Source of the DNA: an uncultured Phascolarctobacterium sp.
GTDB taxonomy: Bacteria > Bacillota > Negativicutes > Acidaminococcales > Acidaminococcaceae
Assembly (NCBI RefSeq): GCF_934190775.1
Contig: NZ_CAKPTG010000019.1
Span: forward strand, 1 to 52,530
Direction of reading: 5' to 3'
DNA: 52,530 nt
Below, piece after piece: positions 31,279-39,052 of the stretch (its first letter is position 1; the number at the start of each line of letters is the position of its first letter). The position numbers were made by a program, and so were the translations under genes. The notes under the pieces were generated by a model that did not search any database, was not told the DNA's origin, and saw only the letters and a list, made by a program, of their open reading frames with translations.

Positions 31279-32559
31279 ATGGAAGCCAATAAGCAGAAAA
31301 CAGAAAAATACTATGCCTGTATAGATTTGAAGAGCTTTTTTGCTTCCGTAGAATGCGTGGAGCGCGGGCTTGATCCCTTCGAGGCGAATCTGGTGGTAGC
31401 TGATGCTGCGCGTGGACGCGGCGCAATCTGCCTGGCCATCTCCCCGGCGCTGAAGCAGCTGGGCGTGCGCAACAGGTGCAGGCTGTATGAGATCCCCTCG
31501 TGGATTAAGTACACGATAGCCAAGCCACGCATGAAAAAGTATATGGAATATTCCACTGCCATTTACCGCAACTATTTGGACTACCTCAGCCCGGAGGATA
31601 TTCACGTATATTCCATTGATGAATGCTTTCTTTATCTTTCACCCTATTTGCGGCTCTACAAAAAATCCCCGCGGGAGTTTACGAAGCTGCTGATGGATTC
31701 TATATATACTAAATTTGGTATTTGTGCTACCGGCGGCGTGGGCACAAATATGTTTTTGGCGAAAGTGGCGCTGGACGTGCAGGCCAAGCACAAGCCGGAT
31801 AATATAGCGTATCTTGACGAAGAGCTTTTTAAGCAGACGATGTGGCATCACCAGCCGTTGACTGATATCTGGAACATCGGCAAGGGGATTGCCGGAAGAT
31901 TGGAGCGTCATGGCATCTGCGACCTTTACGGCATTTGCCAGGCGGACAAAAAATGGCTTTATAAGGAATTCGGCGTGAATGCGGAGTATTTGATAGACCA
32001 CGCCTGGGGACGGGAACGCTGCACGATGCAGCAGCTTAAGGCATACCGGCCCAAGTCGCACAGTATTTCCAACAGCCAGATTCTTTTTGAGGATTATGCT
32101 TATGAGGACGCGCTGATTGTGCTGGTGGAGATGGTGGAGCTTTTGGCGCTGAAGCTGGTGGAAAAGCAGATGCTGTGCAATGTTATAAGCCTGCAGATAG
32201 GCTACAGCAAGGATTGCTATGCACCGACCGGCGGCAGCAGGCGTTTGCCGCAGCCAACAGATTCGTTTCAGGTGCTGGAGGATTTTTTTGTTGCGCTGTA
32301 TAAGGAAAAGACGCTGCCAAATCAACCAATCAGAAAGCTGACGGTTTGCGCGGATAATCTTGCCTGGCTGGGCAGTGCGGAACAGTCGCTGTTTGCTCCT
32401 TATGATGTTGATGAGGACAAGGACAGGGACGTCCAGCAGGCGCTGCTGGATATTAAGGGGAAGTATGGCAAGAATGCTATCCTGCGCGGAATCAGCTATC
32501 GGGAAAAGGCGACGGGCAAGCTGAGGAATACGTTGATTGGAGGTCATAACGGTGAATGA
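31279..32559 (+). CDS. Y-family DNA polymerase (UmuC/UvrX-like)
   Basis: A 426-residue translesion polymerase. The palm motif ACIDLKSFFASVEC carries the first catalytic Asp, and SIDECFLYLSPY the second acidic pair. The fingers and the helix-hairpin-helix region (WNIGKGIAGRLERHGI) follow, then the little-finger domain. The layout is that of B. subtilis UvrX/YqjW, with a YolD-type partner directly downstream. ATG 31279 follows GGAGGAA; the earlier in-frame GTG lies at that site. The LexA box upstream fits SOS control. Confidence 0.88.
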   Translation: MEANKQKTEKYYACIDLKSFFASVECVERGLDPFEANLVVADAARGRGAICLAISPALKQLGVRNRCRLYEIPSWIKYTIAKPRMKKYMEYSTAIYRNYLDYLSPEDIHVYSIDECFLYLSPYLRLYKKSPREFTKLLMDSIYTKFGICATGGVGTNMFLAKVALDVQAKHKPDNIAYLDEELFKQTMWHHQPLTDIWNIGKGIAGRLERHGICDLYGICQADKKWLYKEFGVNAEYLIDHAWGRERCTMQQLKAYRPKSHSISNSQILFEDYAYEDALIVLVEMVELLALKLVEKQMLCNVISLQIGYSKDCYAPTGGSRRLPQPTDSFQVLEDFFVALYKEKTLPNQPIRKLTVCADNLAWLGSAEQSLFAPYDVDEDKDRDVQQALLDIKGKYGKNAILRGISYREKATGKLRNTLIGGHNGE

Positions 32560-32743
32560 TGATAAGTATTTTCGCAAGGGCGGCAGGCGCCAGGCGGTGC
32601 ATAATCCGTTTAAGGCTGCAGCCGAGGATAATGCAGATTACAGCGTGCGTGCGAAGCAGTTTGCTGCTTTTGACGCTTTGAAGGGTTTTCGGGAGCTGAT
32701 AGAGGCAGCGGAAGTGGATGCAAAGGAAGAGTACGACAGGTAG
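32552..32743 (+). CDS. YolD-like small protein
   Basis: A 63-residue protein whose centre SVRAKQFAAFDALKGFRELI matches the RAxQFAPFxALxGF pattern of short YolD-like proteins coded next to Y-family polymerases. YolD proteins are thought to act as UmuD-like partners (inference from family). GTG 32552 has GGAGGT about 8 nt upstream and overlaps the end of the polymerase gene by 8 bp, indicating translational coupling. Confidence 0.75.
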   Translation: MNDDKYFRKGGRRQAVHNPFKAAAEDNADYSVRAKQFAAFDALKGFRELIEAAEVDAKEEYDR

Positions 32744-32917
32744 GGGGAAGGGTGCTTTATCGGGAAGTGTTATTATCTCGTTCTTTATTAATACAGAAAA
32801 AGGTGCATTAAAATTTTCGTTTCATGGCTTTTTTTATAACAATGACAGTTTCTGTCCATGGTGTCATATATAATTTAGTTATCGGAATGATATTTATGAA
32901 AGAGCGGAGTGTGTGCA

Positions 32918-33793
32918 ATGCGTAAATTTGTAAGAGTACAATTTTATAATAGCAGCAAGCTGTATGATTATATGTGCGATATAGATGATATCAAAAAAGG
33001 AGATAAGGTTTATGTTACTACGCGTGATGGCAGTAAGGTTGTAACAGTGCGTGGTATTTTTTACAGTGAATTGGCGGATATGCCCTTGCCAGAATATTGT
33101 TATAAAAGTGTAGATGCGAAATATTTGCGGCCGAAAGTGCAAAAGAAAGAGCCGGAGGCTATTGGAAAATCTCCTGAGGATGCAGAAGGAAATGCTTTGT
33201 CGCCAAAAGTACAAAAGAAGTCTTCTGCTTGCGCTTCGGACACTCCGCAAAATAAAGCTTCTGTTGATGATTCGTATTTTGTGGTTATTGACAGTGACAG
33301 AGGAATTCGTCGAGGCAAGAATAACAGAAATTTTTTGCTTTATGATAATCATGCAGATAAAGAAAAGCATAAATTTTTGTTGCTTAGGTATAGGCTTAGA
33401 ATGCAAATCAGGCGCGATTGGTTTATTACAGATATGTTATGCGTGAAAAAGGGCGATTTCGTTTATGTAAATGAGGACATAAGAAATTGCTATCCAGGAT
33501 ATGGGCGAGTTGAAAAAATATTTGAAGGAACGTATGCTGAGCTGAATTCTTCCCGAACGAGTTTCAGATATGTTGATAGAATAATCAGTGATTCAGAAAT
33601 CATTAAGGCTAAGAAATCTTTAGGTATATTGATGAAAGAGGATTATTATACGTTGGTTAAGGATTGGGTGATTATTTTATTGATATGTGCATTGATTTAC
33701 TTTTTGTTCTTTTCGGAAGAATGGCAGCAAGCCCGTCATATTTATAGTGAGCTTGATAGAGAGTTCCCAAGAGGTTTTCCCAGAAGGCCCTAG
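32918..33793 (+). CDS. Membrane-anchored protein of unknown function with a duplicated domain
   Basis: A 291-residue protein. Two related modules, about residues 1-70 (VRVQFYNSSKLYDYMCDIDDIKKGDKVYV) and about 150-225 (RDWFITDMLCVKKGDFVYVNED), both end in a YxxVxxKY/FRYVDRI-like strand. A low-complexity linker lies between, and one transmembrane helix (WVIILLICALIYFLFF) is near the C-terminus. The first module resembles the small beta-domains seen in many bacterial hypothetical proteins. I cannot assign a function. ATG 32918 follows GGAG by 8 nt. It is AT-richer than the genes on either side. Confidence 0.6.
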   Translation: MRKFVRVQFYNSSKLYDYMCDIDDIKKGDKVYVTTRDGSKVVTVRGIFYSELADMPLPEYCYKSVDAKYLRPKVQKKEPEAIGKSPEDAEGNALSPKVQKKSSACASDTPQNKASVDDSYFVVIDSDRGIRRGKNNRNFLLYDNHADKEKHKFLLLRYRLRMQIRRDWFITDMLCVKKGDFVYVNEDIRNCYPGYGRVEKIFEGTYAELNSSRTSFRYVDRIISDSEIIKAKKSLGILMKEDYYTLVKDWVIILLICALIYFLFFSEEWQQARHIYSELDREFPRGFPRRP

Positions 33794-33820
33794 TATATCA
33801 ATAAAAATAAGAAGTTTAAG

Positions 33821-33857
33821 AAAGCGTTCTACCGAAAAAACGGCAGGACGCTTTTTT
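33821..33857 (+). terminator. Terminator after the duplicated-domain gene
   Basis: AAAGCGTTCTACCG pairs with CGGCAGGACGCTTT around A6, then a run of T. It is related to the terminators at 50962 and 52011. Confidence 0.8.
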
Positions 33858-34003
33858 TAGGTCCTGATAATTATAAGGCAGTGATAAGTGTTTTGCTGAT
33901 TTTTCATGAGCTGACAGATGATGTGACGTAATAGCTTTTTTACTTTATCATGAAAAAACGTGTTATAATTATATAAGCTGACATACTTCCGGAGGTTAAT
34001 ATT

Positions 34004-34267
34004 ATGACTAGAGAAATGCATATGGGCGACATTGTGCGCCATTTCAAAAGAGAAACTATCGCCAATCCTACGACGGAATACTTGTATAAGATACTGGCCT
34101 TTGCCGAGCATACGGAGACCGGCGAAAAGCTGGTGGTGTATCAGGCGCTGTATGCTCCGTTTAAGATTTGCGCCCGTCCTTACGCTATGTTTATGAGCGA
34201 GGTGGACCGCGAAAAATATCCTGCGATTAAACAAAAATACCGCTTTGAGGTTGTGCAGGAGTTCTGA
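34004..34267 (+). CDS. DUF1653 domain protein
   Basis: An 87-residue protein consisting of one DUF1653 domain: GDIVRHFKRETI, YKILAFAEHTETGEKLVVYQALY, and ARPYAMFMSEVD. The domain is common in bacteria and is sometimes fused to other enzymes; its role is unknown. The ATG at 34004 follows GGAGG. TATAAT at about 33964 may be part of its promoter, with a poor -35. Confidence 0.85.
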   Translation: MTREMHMGDIVRHFKRETIANPTTEYLYKILAFAEHTETGEKLVVYQALYAPFKICARPYAMFMSEVDREKYPAIKQKYRFEVVQEF

Positions 34268-34320
34268 TTTCAGCTGATTTGCTGGCGGTATTGCTGATTT
34301 TATTTGCAGGGGGAAGGGCA

Positions 34321-34971
34321 ATGCTTTATCCTATTTTAGAGCAATATGATGTTGATATAAAAAAGGCGCTGGCCTATGGCTTTGTGCAGGAGGGCGCAGA
34401 GCTGACACTGCGCAAGCCGCTGACGCAAACAGAATTTTACGCTGTCGTTACGCTTGCAGGCAAGGCGGTGGCGGTAAATGTTTTGGAGAGCGATACGGAC
34501 GAAGAGTACCTGCCCTTTAACGTGGCCGATAACATCAGCGGCTACGTGATGAGCGTGCGCGAGAAAGCAGAGGCGCTGCTGGAAGAAATAAAAACGCAGT
34601 GCCTGATAAAGAGCAACGTTAAGCTGCAGCTGATGGATTACTGCTCGCAGCGCTTCGGCACTGTTCCCGACGCACCGTGGCCGGAAACGCCGGAGAATTT
34701 TACCTTTAAGACGGCACGGAGAAATAAATGGTACGCTTTGTTTATGACGATTCCCTATAAAAGCCTGGGCATAGCGAAGGCGGGGAAGGTTGATGTTTTA
34801 AACATTAAGCTGCCGCCGGCAAAGATTGAGCAGCTGGTGGACAGGCAGCATTTTTATCCTGCGTATCATATGAATAAAAAGCATTGGCTGACGGTAATGC
34901 TGCAAAAGGATGCAGACATTTCGTTGGTGCAGAAGCTGTTGGCGGAAAGCTATCAGCTGGTGGAAAAATAG
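34321..34971 (+). CDS. MmcQ/YjbR-family protein
   Basis: A 216-residue protein. The C-terminal half (about 120-216) holds the MmcQ/YjbR fold, with WYALFMTIPYKSLGI, DVLNIKLPP, FYPAYHMNKKHWLTVML. The N-terminal half may be a wing-like domain with charged helices (REKAEALLEEIKTQC). MmcQ-like proteins are predicted DNA-binding, CyaY-like fold proteins without a settled role. ATG 34321 is behind GGGGGAAGG; the upstream ORF extension is rejected. It ends 17 bp before nfo. Confidence 0.75.
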   Translation: MLYPILEQYDVDIKKALAYGFVQEGAELTLRKPLTQTEFYAVVTLAGKAVAVNVLESDTDEEYLPFNVADNISGYVMSVREKAEALLEEIKTQCLIKSNVKLQLMDYCSQRFGTVPDAPWPETPENFTFKTARRNKWYALFMTIPYKSLGIAKAGKVDVLNIKLPPAKIEQLVDRQHFYPAYHMNKKHWLTVMLQKDADISLVQKLLAESYQLVEK

Positions 34972-34988
34972 CAAAGGAGATTGAAGAA

Positions 34989-35822
34989 GTGTTACATATA
35001 GGTTGTCATTTATCCTCATCGAAGGGCTTTCTGGCGATGGGGAAGACGGCGCTGTCGATTGGTGCCGATACGTTTCAGTTTTTTACGCGCAATCCGCGCG
35101 GCGGCAAGGCAAAGGCTGTGAAGCCGGAAGACGCGGCGGCGCTGAATGCGTTGATGCAGGAGTACAATTTTGCGCAGATTCTGGCACACGCACCGTATAC
35201 GATGAACCCCTGCGCGGCAGATGCTAAGCTGCTGGAGTTTGCGCAGATGGTGCTGGAGGGCGATTTGGCGATGCTGGAATATGTGCCGGGGAATATGTAT
35301 AATTTTCACCCCGGCAGCCATGTGAAGCAGGGCGCTGAGGTTGGCATTGAAAAAATAGCGGCGCTGCTCAACAGTGTGCTGCATAAGGATTTGCATACCA
35401 CGGTTCTGCTGGAAACGATGGCAGGCAAGGGTACGGAGGTGGGCCGCAGCTTTGAGGAGCTGGCGGCGATTTTGAGCAGGGTGCAGCTTAACGAAAAGAT
35501 GGGCGTCTGCCTGGATACCTGCCATATTTTTGACGGCGGTTATGATATCGTCGGCGACCTGGACGGCGTACTGGCGCAGTTCGATAAAATTATCGGCCTG
35601 GAGCGCTTGAAGGCAGTGCATTTGAACGACAGCCTGAACATTTGCGGCAGCCATAAGGACCGTCATGCGTGCATCGGTGCAGGCAACATCGGTCTGGAGG
35701 CGCTGACGGCGGTGATTAACCACCCGGCGCTGCGCGCCTTGCCGTTTTACTTGGAAACGCCGAACGAGCTGCCGGGTTACGCTACAGAAATCAAGCTGCT
35801 GCGAGAGCGCTTTGTGGAGTAA
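34989..35822 (+). CDS. nfo: Endonuclease IV (AP endonuclease)
   Basis: A 277-residue TIM-barrel AP endonuclease that cuts 5' of abasic sites in base-excision repair. Zinc-site motifs are visible: IGCHLSSSKGF, LAHAPYTMNPC, YNFHPGSH, LLETMAGKGTEVG, CLDTCHIFDGGYD, VHLNDS and KDRHACIGAGNIG. The start is GTG 34989 with AAAGGAG 8 nt upstream; the longer upstream ORF overlaps the MmcQ gene and is rejected. It stands in a run with the MmcQ-like gene, the aminopeptidase and the AsmA-like gene. Confidence 0.93.
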   Translation: MLHIGCHLSSSKGFLAMGKTALSIGADTFQFFTRNPRGGKAKAVKPEDAAALNALMQEYNFAQILAHAPYTMNPCAADAKLLEFAQMVLEGDLAMLEYVPGNMYNFHPGSHVKQGAEVGIEKIAALLNSVLHKDLHTTVLLETMAGKGTEVGRSFEELAAILSRVQLNEKMGVCLDTCHIFDGGYDIVGDLDGVLAQFDKIIGLERLKAVHLNDSLNICGSHKDRHACIGAGNIGLEALTAVINHPALRALPFYLETPNELPGYATEIKLLRERFVE

Positions 35823-35858
35823 TATACCAAGAAATTTTTACAGAGGTGAGCGATAGAA

Positions 35859-37178
35859 ATGGAAAAGGCTTATACGGAGCTGAATGCGAAGCTGTGTGCT
35901 TTTTTGGATAGAACGCCAAACAGCTTTTTCGCGGTGAAAAATATTAAGGAGGAGATGGCGGCGGCTGGCTTTAGCGAGCTGCAGGAAAGCAGCAGGTGGC
36001 AGCTGCAGGCTGGTGGCAAATATTACGTGAGCCGTAACGGTTCAGCGCTGCTGGCCTTTGTTATTCCCAAACAGGATTATTTGGGCTTTCAGGTTTACGC
36101 CTGCCACTGCGATTCGCCGGCGTTCAAGCTGAAGAATAATGCTGAAATCGTAGTAGACGAAAGGTATGTGAAGCTGAATGTGGAAATGTATGGCGGCATG
36201 CTGCTGAACACCTGGCTGGACAGGCCGCTTTCCGTTGCCGGACGCGTGCTGTGCAATGTTGACGGCCGTTTGGAAGCGCGCCTGGTTAATATTGAGCAGG
36301 ATTTGCTGCTGATTCCCAATCTGGCAATCCACATGAACAGGGAAGCCAACGATGGCGTTAAGCTGAACGCGCAGACAGATATGCTGCCGCTTGTTGGCAG
36401 TGCTGCGACCAAGGGCGGCCTGCAGAAGCTGCTGGCGCAGGCCTGCGGCGTTACTGCGGAGCAGATTGTAGATACGGAGCTTTTCCTGTACAACCGTATG
36501 CCGGCGACTACAGTGGGCCTGGCGCAGGAATACGTGGCCAGCGGCAGGCTGGATGATTTGCAGTGCGTGTTTGCCGGATTGCAGGGCTTTTTGGCGGCAG
36601 AGGCAGGCGCAAGTGTGCCGGTGTTCTGCATGTTGGATAACGAAGAGGTTGGCAGCGGGACGAAGCAGGGAGCGGCAGCGACCTTGCTGAAGGATACGCT
36701 GCAGCGCATCAACAAGGCAATGGGCAGAGACGAGGAGGATTATCTGGTAGCTTTGGCCAATAGCCTGATGCTTTCGGCGGACAATGCGCATGCTGTGCAC
36801 CCCAATCATACGGATAAAAACGACCTGACGAACAAGACCTATCCCAACGAGGGCGTGGTTGTGAAATACAGTGCCAACCAAAAATATACTACGGATGCGG
36901 TATCCGGCGCGCTGGTGCAGCTGCTGGCTAAAAAGGCAAATGTGCCGCTGCAGCTTTTCTATAACCGTTCGGATATGGCAGGCGGTTCCACCTTGGGTAA
37001 TATCTCTACCAGCCAGGTAGCGATTAAGTCGGTGGATATTGGCCTGGCGCAGCTGGCGATGCATTCTGCCTACGAAATGGCAGGCGTTAAGGATACGGCG
37101 TATCTGGCAAAGCTGGCGCAGGCATTTTTTGCTGCCGGTGTGGCGGAGGCTGGCGACGGAACGTACTGCCTGAAGTAA
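35859..37178 (+). CDS. M18-family aminopeptidase
   Basis: A 439-residue dinuclear-zinc aminopeptidase of the aspartyl-aminopeptidase type. Metal and active-site motifs are HCDSPAFKLK, MLDNEEVGSGTKQGA, SADNAHAVHPNH and SDMAGGSTLGNIS. It likely trims acidic residues from peptides in the cytoplasm. ATG 35859 has GAGGTG upstream. No signal peptide is seen. Confidence 0.92.
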   Translation: MEKAYTELNAKLCAFLDRTPNSFFAVKNIKEEMAAAGFSELQESSRWQLQAGGKYYVSRNGSALLAFVIPKQDYLGFQVYACHCDSPAFKLKNNAEIVVDERYVKLNVEMYGGMLLNTWLDRPLSVAGRVLCNVDGRLEARLVNIEQDLLLIPNLAIHMNREANDGVKLNAQTDMLPLVGSAATKGGLQKLLAQACGVTAEQIVDTELFLYNRMPATTVGLAQEYVASGRLDDLQCVFAGLQGFLAAEAGASVPVFCMLDNEEVGSGTKQGAAATLLKDTLQRINKAMGRDEEDYLVALANSLMLSADNAHAVHPNHTDKNDLTNKTYPNEGVVVKYSANQKYTTDAVSGALVQLLAKKANVPLQLFYNRSDMAGGSTLGNISTSQVAIKSVDIGLAQLAMHSAYEMAGVKDTAYLAKLAQAFFAAGVAEAGDGTYCLK

Positions 37179-37199
37179 CAATTTAATATGTATATATAA

Positions 37200-37238
37200 G
37201 GGCATAGCAGATGCTGGTGACAGGTCTGCTGTGCCTTT
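37200..37238 (+). terminator. Probable terminator after the aminopeptidase gene
   Basis: GGCATAGCAGA and TCTGCTGTGCC arms, followed by a short TTTGC. The T tract is weak. Confidence 0.5.
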
Positions 37239-37311
37239 GCTATTAGTTGCGGGCAGTTCGGCGTGGTGCTATACTGAGCTTAGAAAGTTTAGAAGCGAAA
37301 GTGGTGATTAT

Positions 37312-38634
37312 ATGTTGCAGGCAATACGCAGATTATCTAAAACACATCTGGCAGTGCTTTGCATCTGCCTGCTGGCTACGGGCAGCGCTGTGTACTTCTT
37401 TTTGGCGCAGCGTGCCAGCCGTCATGCGGCGGAGCTTTTTAATTATTATATGGCAAAGCAGCAGGTGCTGGCAGGAAGCGTGACGGCCGAGGAGCTGCGT
37501 GCCGATATCTGGGGCAACGTGTATTTTAAAAACCTGACCTGGGATTCGCCGGAGGATGAACGCTTGTTGGATGTGCCGGAGGGACGCATCAAAATCAAGC
37601 CGAAGGATATTATCCTGCGCATTGCCGGTATTGATACTGTGCAGGAGGTGGAGCTGAGCGGTGCTTATATTCATCTTGGCTTTGATGATAAAATGCGCCT
37701 GGATGTGCTGCAGCGTAAAGGCGAGGCGCAGGAGATTTTGCCGGACGAGGTGCCACCGGAAAAGCGCCATCTGCAGATTAAGGGCAGACTGCCGAATATT
37801 AAGCTGATTTTGCATGATACGGTGCTGTCGGCAGAATATAAAAAGCGCCATTTTATTTTGAATGACGTGGACGGAACGGCGCAGATACATGAGCATCAAA
37901 AGTTGGAGCTGCATTTGGCGGCAGGACGCTACGGCGGCAGTATCGCAGGCAAGGGGCTGAATATTGACGGAACCTGCGACCTGCAGGGGGAGCAGAAGAC
38001 GAATATCAACATCTGCCTGTATGATGTTATCCCGGATTCGCTGGGCATGAAGAATATTAATGATGCGATGACGGTGACCGGGCAGATGACAGGCAGCCTG
38101 AAGAAGCCTTTGATTGATGGGGCGCTGGCGCTGAAGGAGCTGCATCTGAACGATTTGTATTTTACGAATATCAACGGCACCTACCATTATGAAAATGCGC
38201 TGATCACCTTTCAGGATGTGACGGGCAGCATTTTTGGCGGTACCTTTGATGCTATCGGCCTGTATCATTTTGATAATCGTTATTACAAGATTGATGTTGA
38301 TGGCAAGAACCTGATGGCTTCGCTGGCTGCCAAAAGCAGCAAGATTAATACGAGCGTTGCTTTGAAGATTAAGTTCCGCAATGAGGGGCCTAAGGGCAAT
38401 AACCTGGTTTATGGCAGCTTTTCTACGGGCAAGGGAACGTACATGCTGGTGCCGTTTTTGAGCCTGTGCGGCAGCTTTAGCGACCAGAGCGGCGAGCTGG
38501 CCTTTAGTAATGTGGAGATTGAAACTAAGGTGGGCACGTTTGAAAGCGATGTGTTTAAGATTGTGGATGGCAGATTGCAGCTGGGCGAGATTTTTCTGGC
38601 GAATGGTGAAGGCAGGCGTATACGCGTGAGGTAG
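37312..38634 (+). CDS. AsmA-like protein with N-terminal membrane anchor
   Basis: A 440-residue protein. It has one N-terminal transmembrane helix (about 12-32, LAVLCICLLATGSAVYFFLA) and a periplasmic beta-rich region of the AsmA/TamB kind, with the repeating pattern VTGQMTGSLKKPLIDGALALKELHLNDL and a C-terminal strand block ending GEIFLANGEGRRIRVR. Such proteins move lipids or help outer-membrane assembly in diderm bacteria. Its presence supports an outer membrane, as do the porins. ATG 37312 is chosen behind AAAGTGGTGA; the ORF opens earlier at 37231 without a ribosome binding site. Confidence 0.7.
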   Translation: MLQAIRRLSKTHLAVLCICLLATGSAVYFFLAQRASRHAAELFNYYMAKQQVLAGSVTAEELRADIWGNVYFKNLTWDSPEDERLLDVPEGRIKIKPKDIILRIAGIDTVQEVELSGAYIHLGFDDKMRLDVLQRKGEAQEILPDEVPPEKRHLQIKGRLPNIKLILHDTVLSAEYKKRHFILNDVDGTAQIHEHQKLELHLAAGRYGGSIAGKGLNIDGTCDLQGEQKTNINICLYDVIPDSLGMKNINDAMTVTGQMTGSLKKPLIDGALALKELHLNDLYFTNINGTYHYENALITFQDVTGSIFGGTFDAIGLYHFDNRYYKIDVDGKNLMASLAAKSSKINTSVALKIKFRNEGPKGNNLVYGSFSTGKGTYMLVPFLSLCGSFSDQSGELAFSNVEIETKVGTFESDVFKIVDGRLQLGEIFLANGEGRRIRVR

Positions 38635-38691
38635 GGGGGAGAATTTTTATAATAAAAGAATATACAATATAGGTATTCATTGTGGAATCAG

Positions 38692-38736
38692 AAAAGTCCA
38701 GTCTGTAATTTAAAAAAATTAATAGACTGGACTTTT
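38692..38736 (+). terminator. Terminator separating the AsmA-like gene from the CRISPR region
   Basis: AAAAGTCCAGTCT and AGACTGGACTTTT arms around an AT-rich loop. Confidence 0.8.
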
Positions 38737-38837
38737 GTGCAAATTCCTAAATTTTTTTCAAGGTAGCAAGTGACTTTTTCAATATAGACAAAAACTGTCT
38801 TTGTAGTGTGATACACTAAAGATAAATTAGCAGAAAT

Positions 38838-38922
38838 GTAAAATAGAGATACATTTTAGTATCTCCATTTACATACATAAAAATATAATTTTTTCAATCC
38901 ACATATACCGAAAGTATATGAC
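38838..38922 (-). ncRNA. CreR/CreA-like crRNA gene (pseudo-repeat plus pseudo-spacer)
   Basis: On the minus strand 38922-38891 forms a stem-swapped copy of the array repeat. It shares GT at the 5' end, a 7-bp stem (CATATAC/GTATATG instead of CGCTCCC/GGGAGCG) and TGGATTGAAA after the stem. The next bases, 38890 downward, form a pseudo-spacer starting AATTATATTTTTATGTATG. The first 11 of these, and 17 of the first 19, match the cas promoter (39026 down to 39008), flanked by 5'-TTC. A hairpin GAGATAC/GTATCTC at 38846-38865 with a T-rich tail would end the RNA. The predicted transcription start falls at or beside the first base of the pseudo-repeat. In CreTA/CreR systems such RNAs guide Cascade to repress, without cutting, a promoter of partial complementarity. 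I infer autorepression of cas. Confidence 0.78.
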
Positions 38923-38928
38923 TCTTTC

Positions 38929-38957
38929 ATTGTACAATAACAATCTTCAGAAGACAA
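38929..38957 (-). promoter_or_regulatory. Promoter of the crRNA-like gene
   Basis: On the minus strand TTGTCT (38957-38952), a 17-bp spacer and TACAAT (38934-38929). Position +1 would be at about 38922, the G of the pseudo-repeat. Confidence 0.7.
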
Positions 38958-38991
38958 GGTAATTTTGCGTGCTTAGCAGAAATAATAATCC

Positions 38992-39029
38992 TTGACAATT
39001 GATTCTTCAAACATTAAAATATAATTGAA
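38992..39029 (+). promoter_or_regulatory. cas operon promoter containing the pseudo-spacer target
   Basis: TTGACA (38992-38997), a 17-bp spacer and TAAAAT (39015-39020), overlapped by TATAAT (39020-39025). The target of the crRNA-like RNA covers 39008-39026 on the minus strand, with the type I-C PAM TTC at 39029-39027. Cascade bound here would cover the -10 element. Confidence 0.72.
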
Positions 39030-39052
39030 AGCAAAAAAGTGAGGTGTTCAGT

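Noticed and set aside
38786..38820. Small inverted repeats (AGACA/TGTCT, TAGTGT/ACACTA) upstream of the crRNA-like gene as further pseudo-repeats
   Set aside because: They lack the TGGATTGAAA tag and the GTC start and are short enough to be chance in AT-rich DNA.
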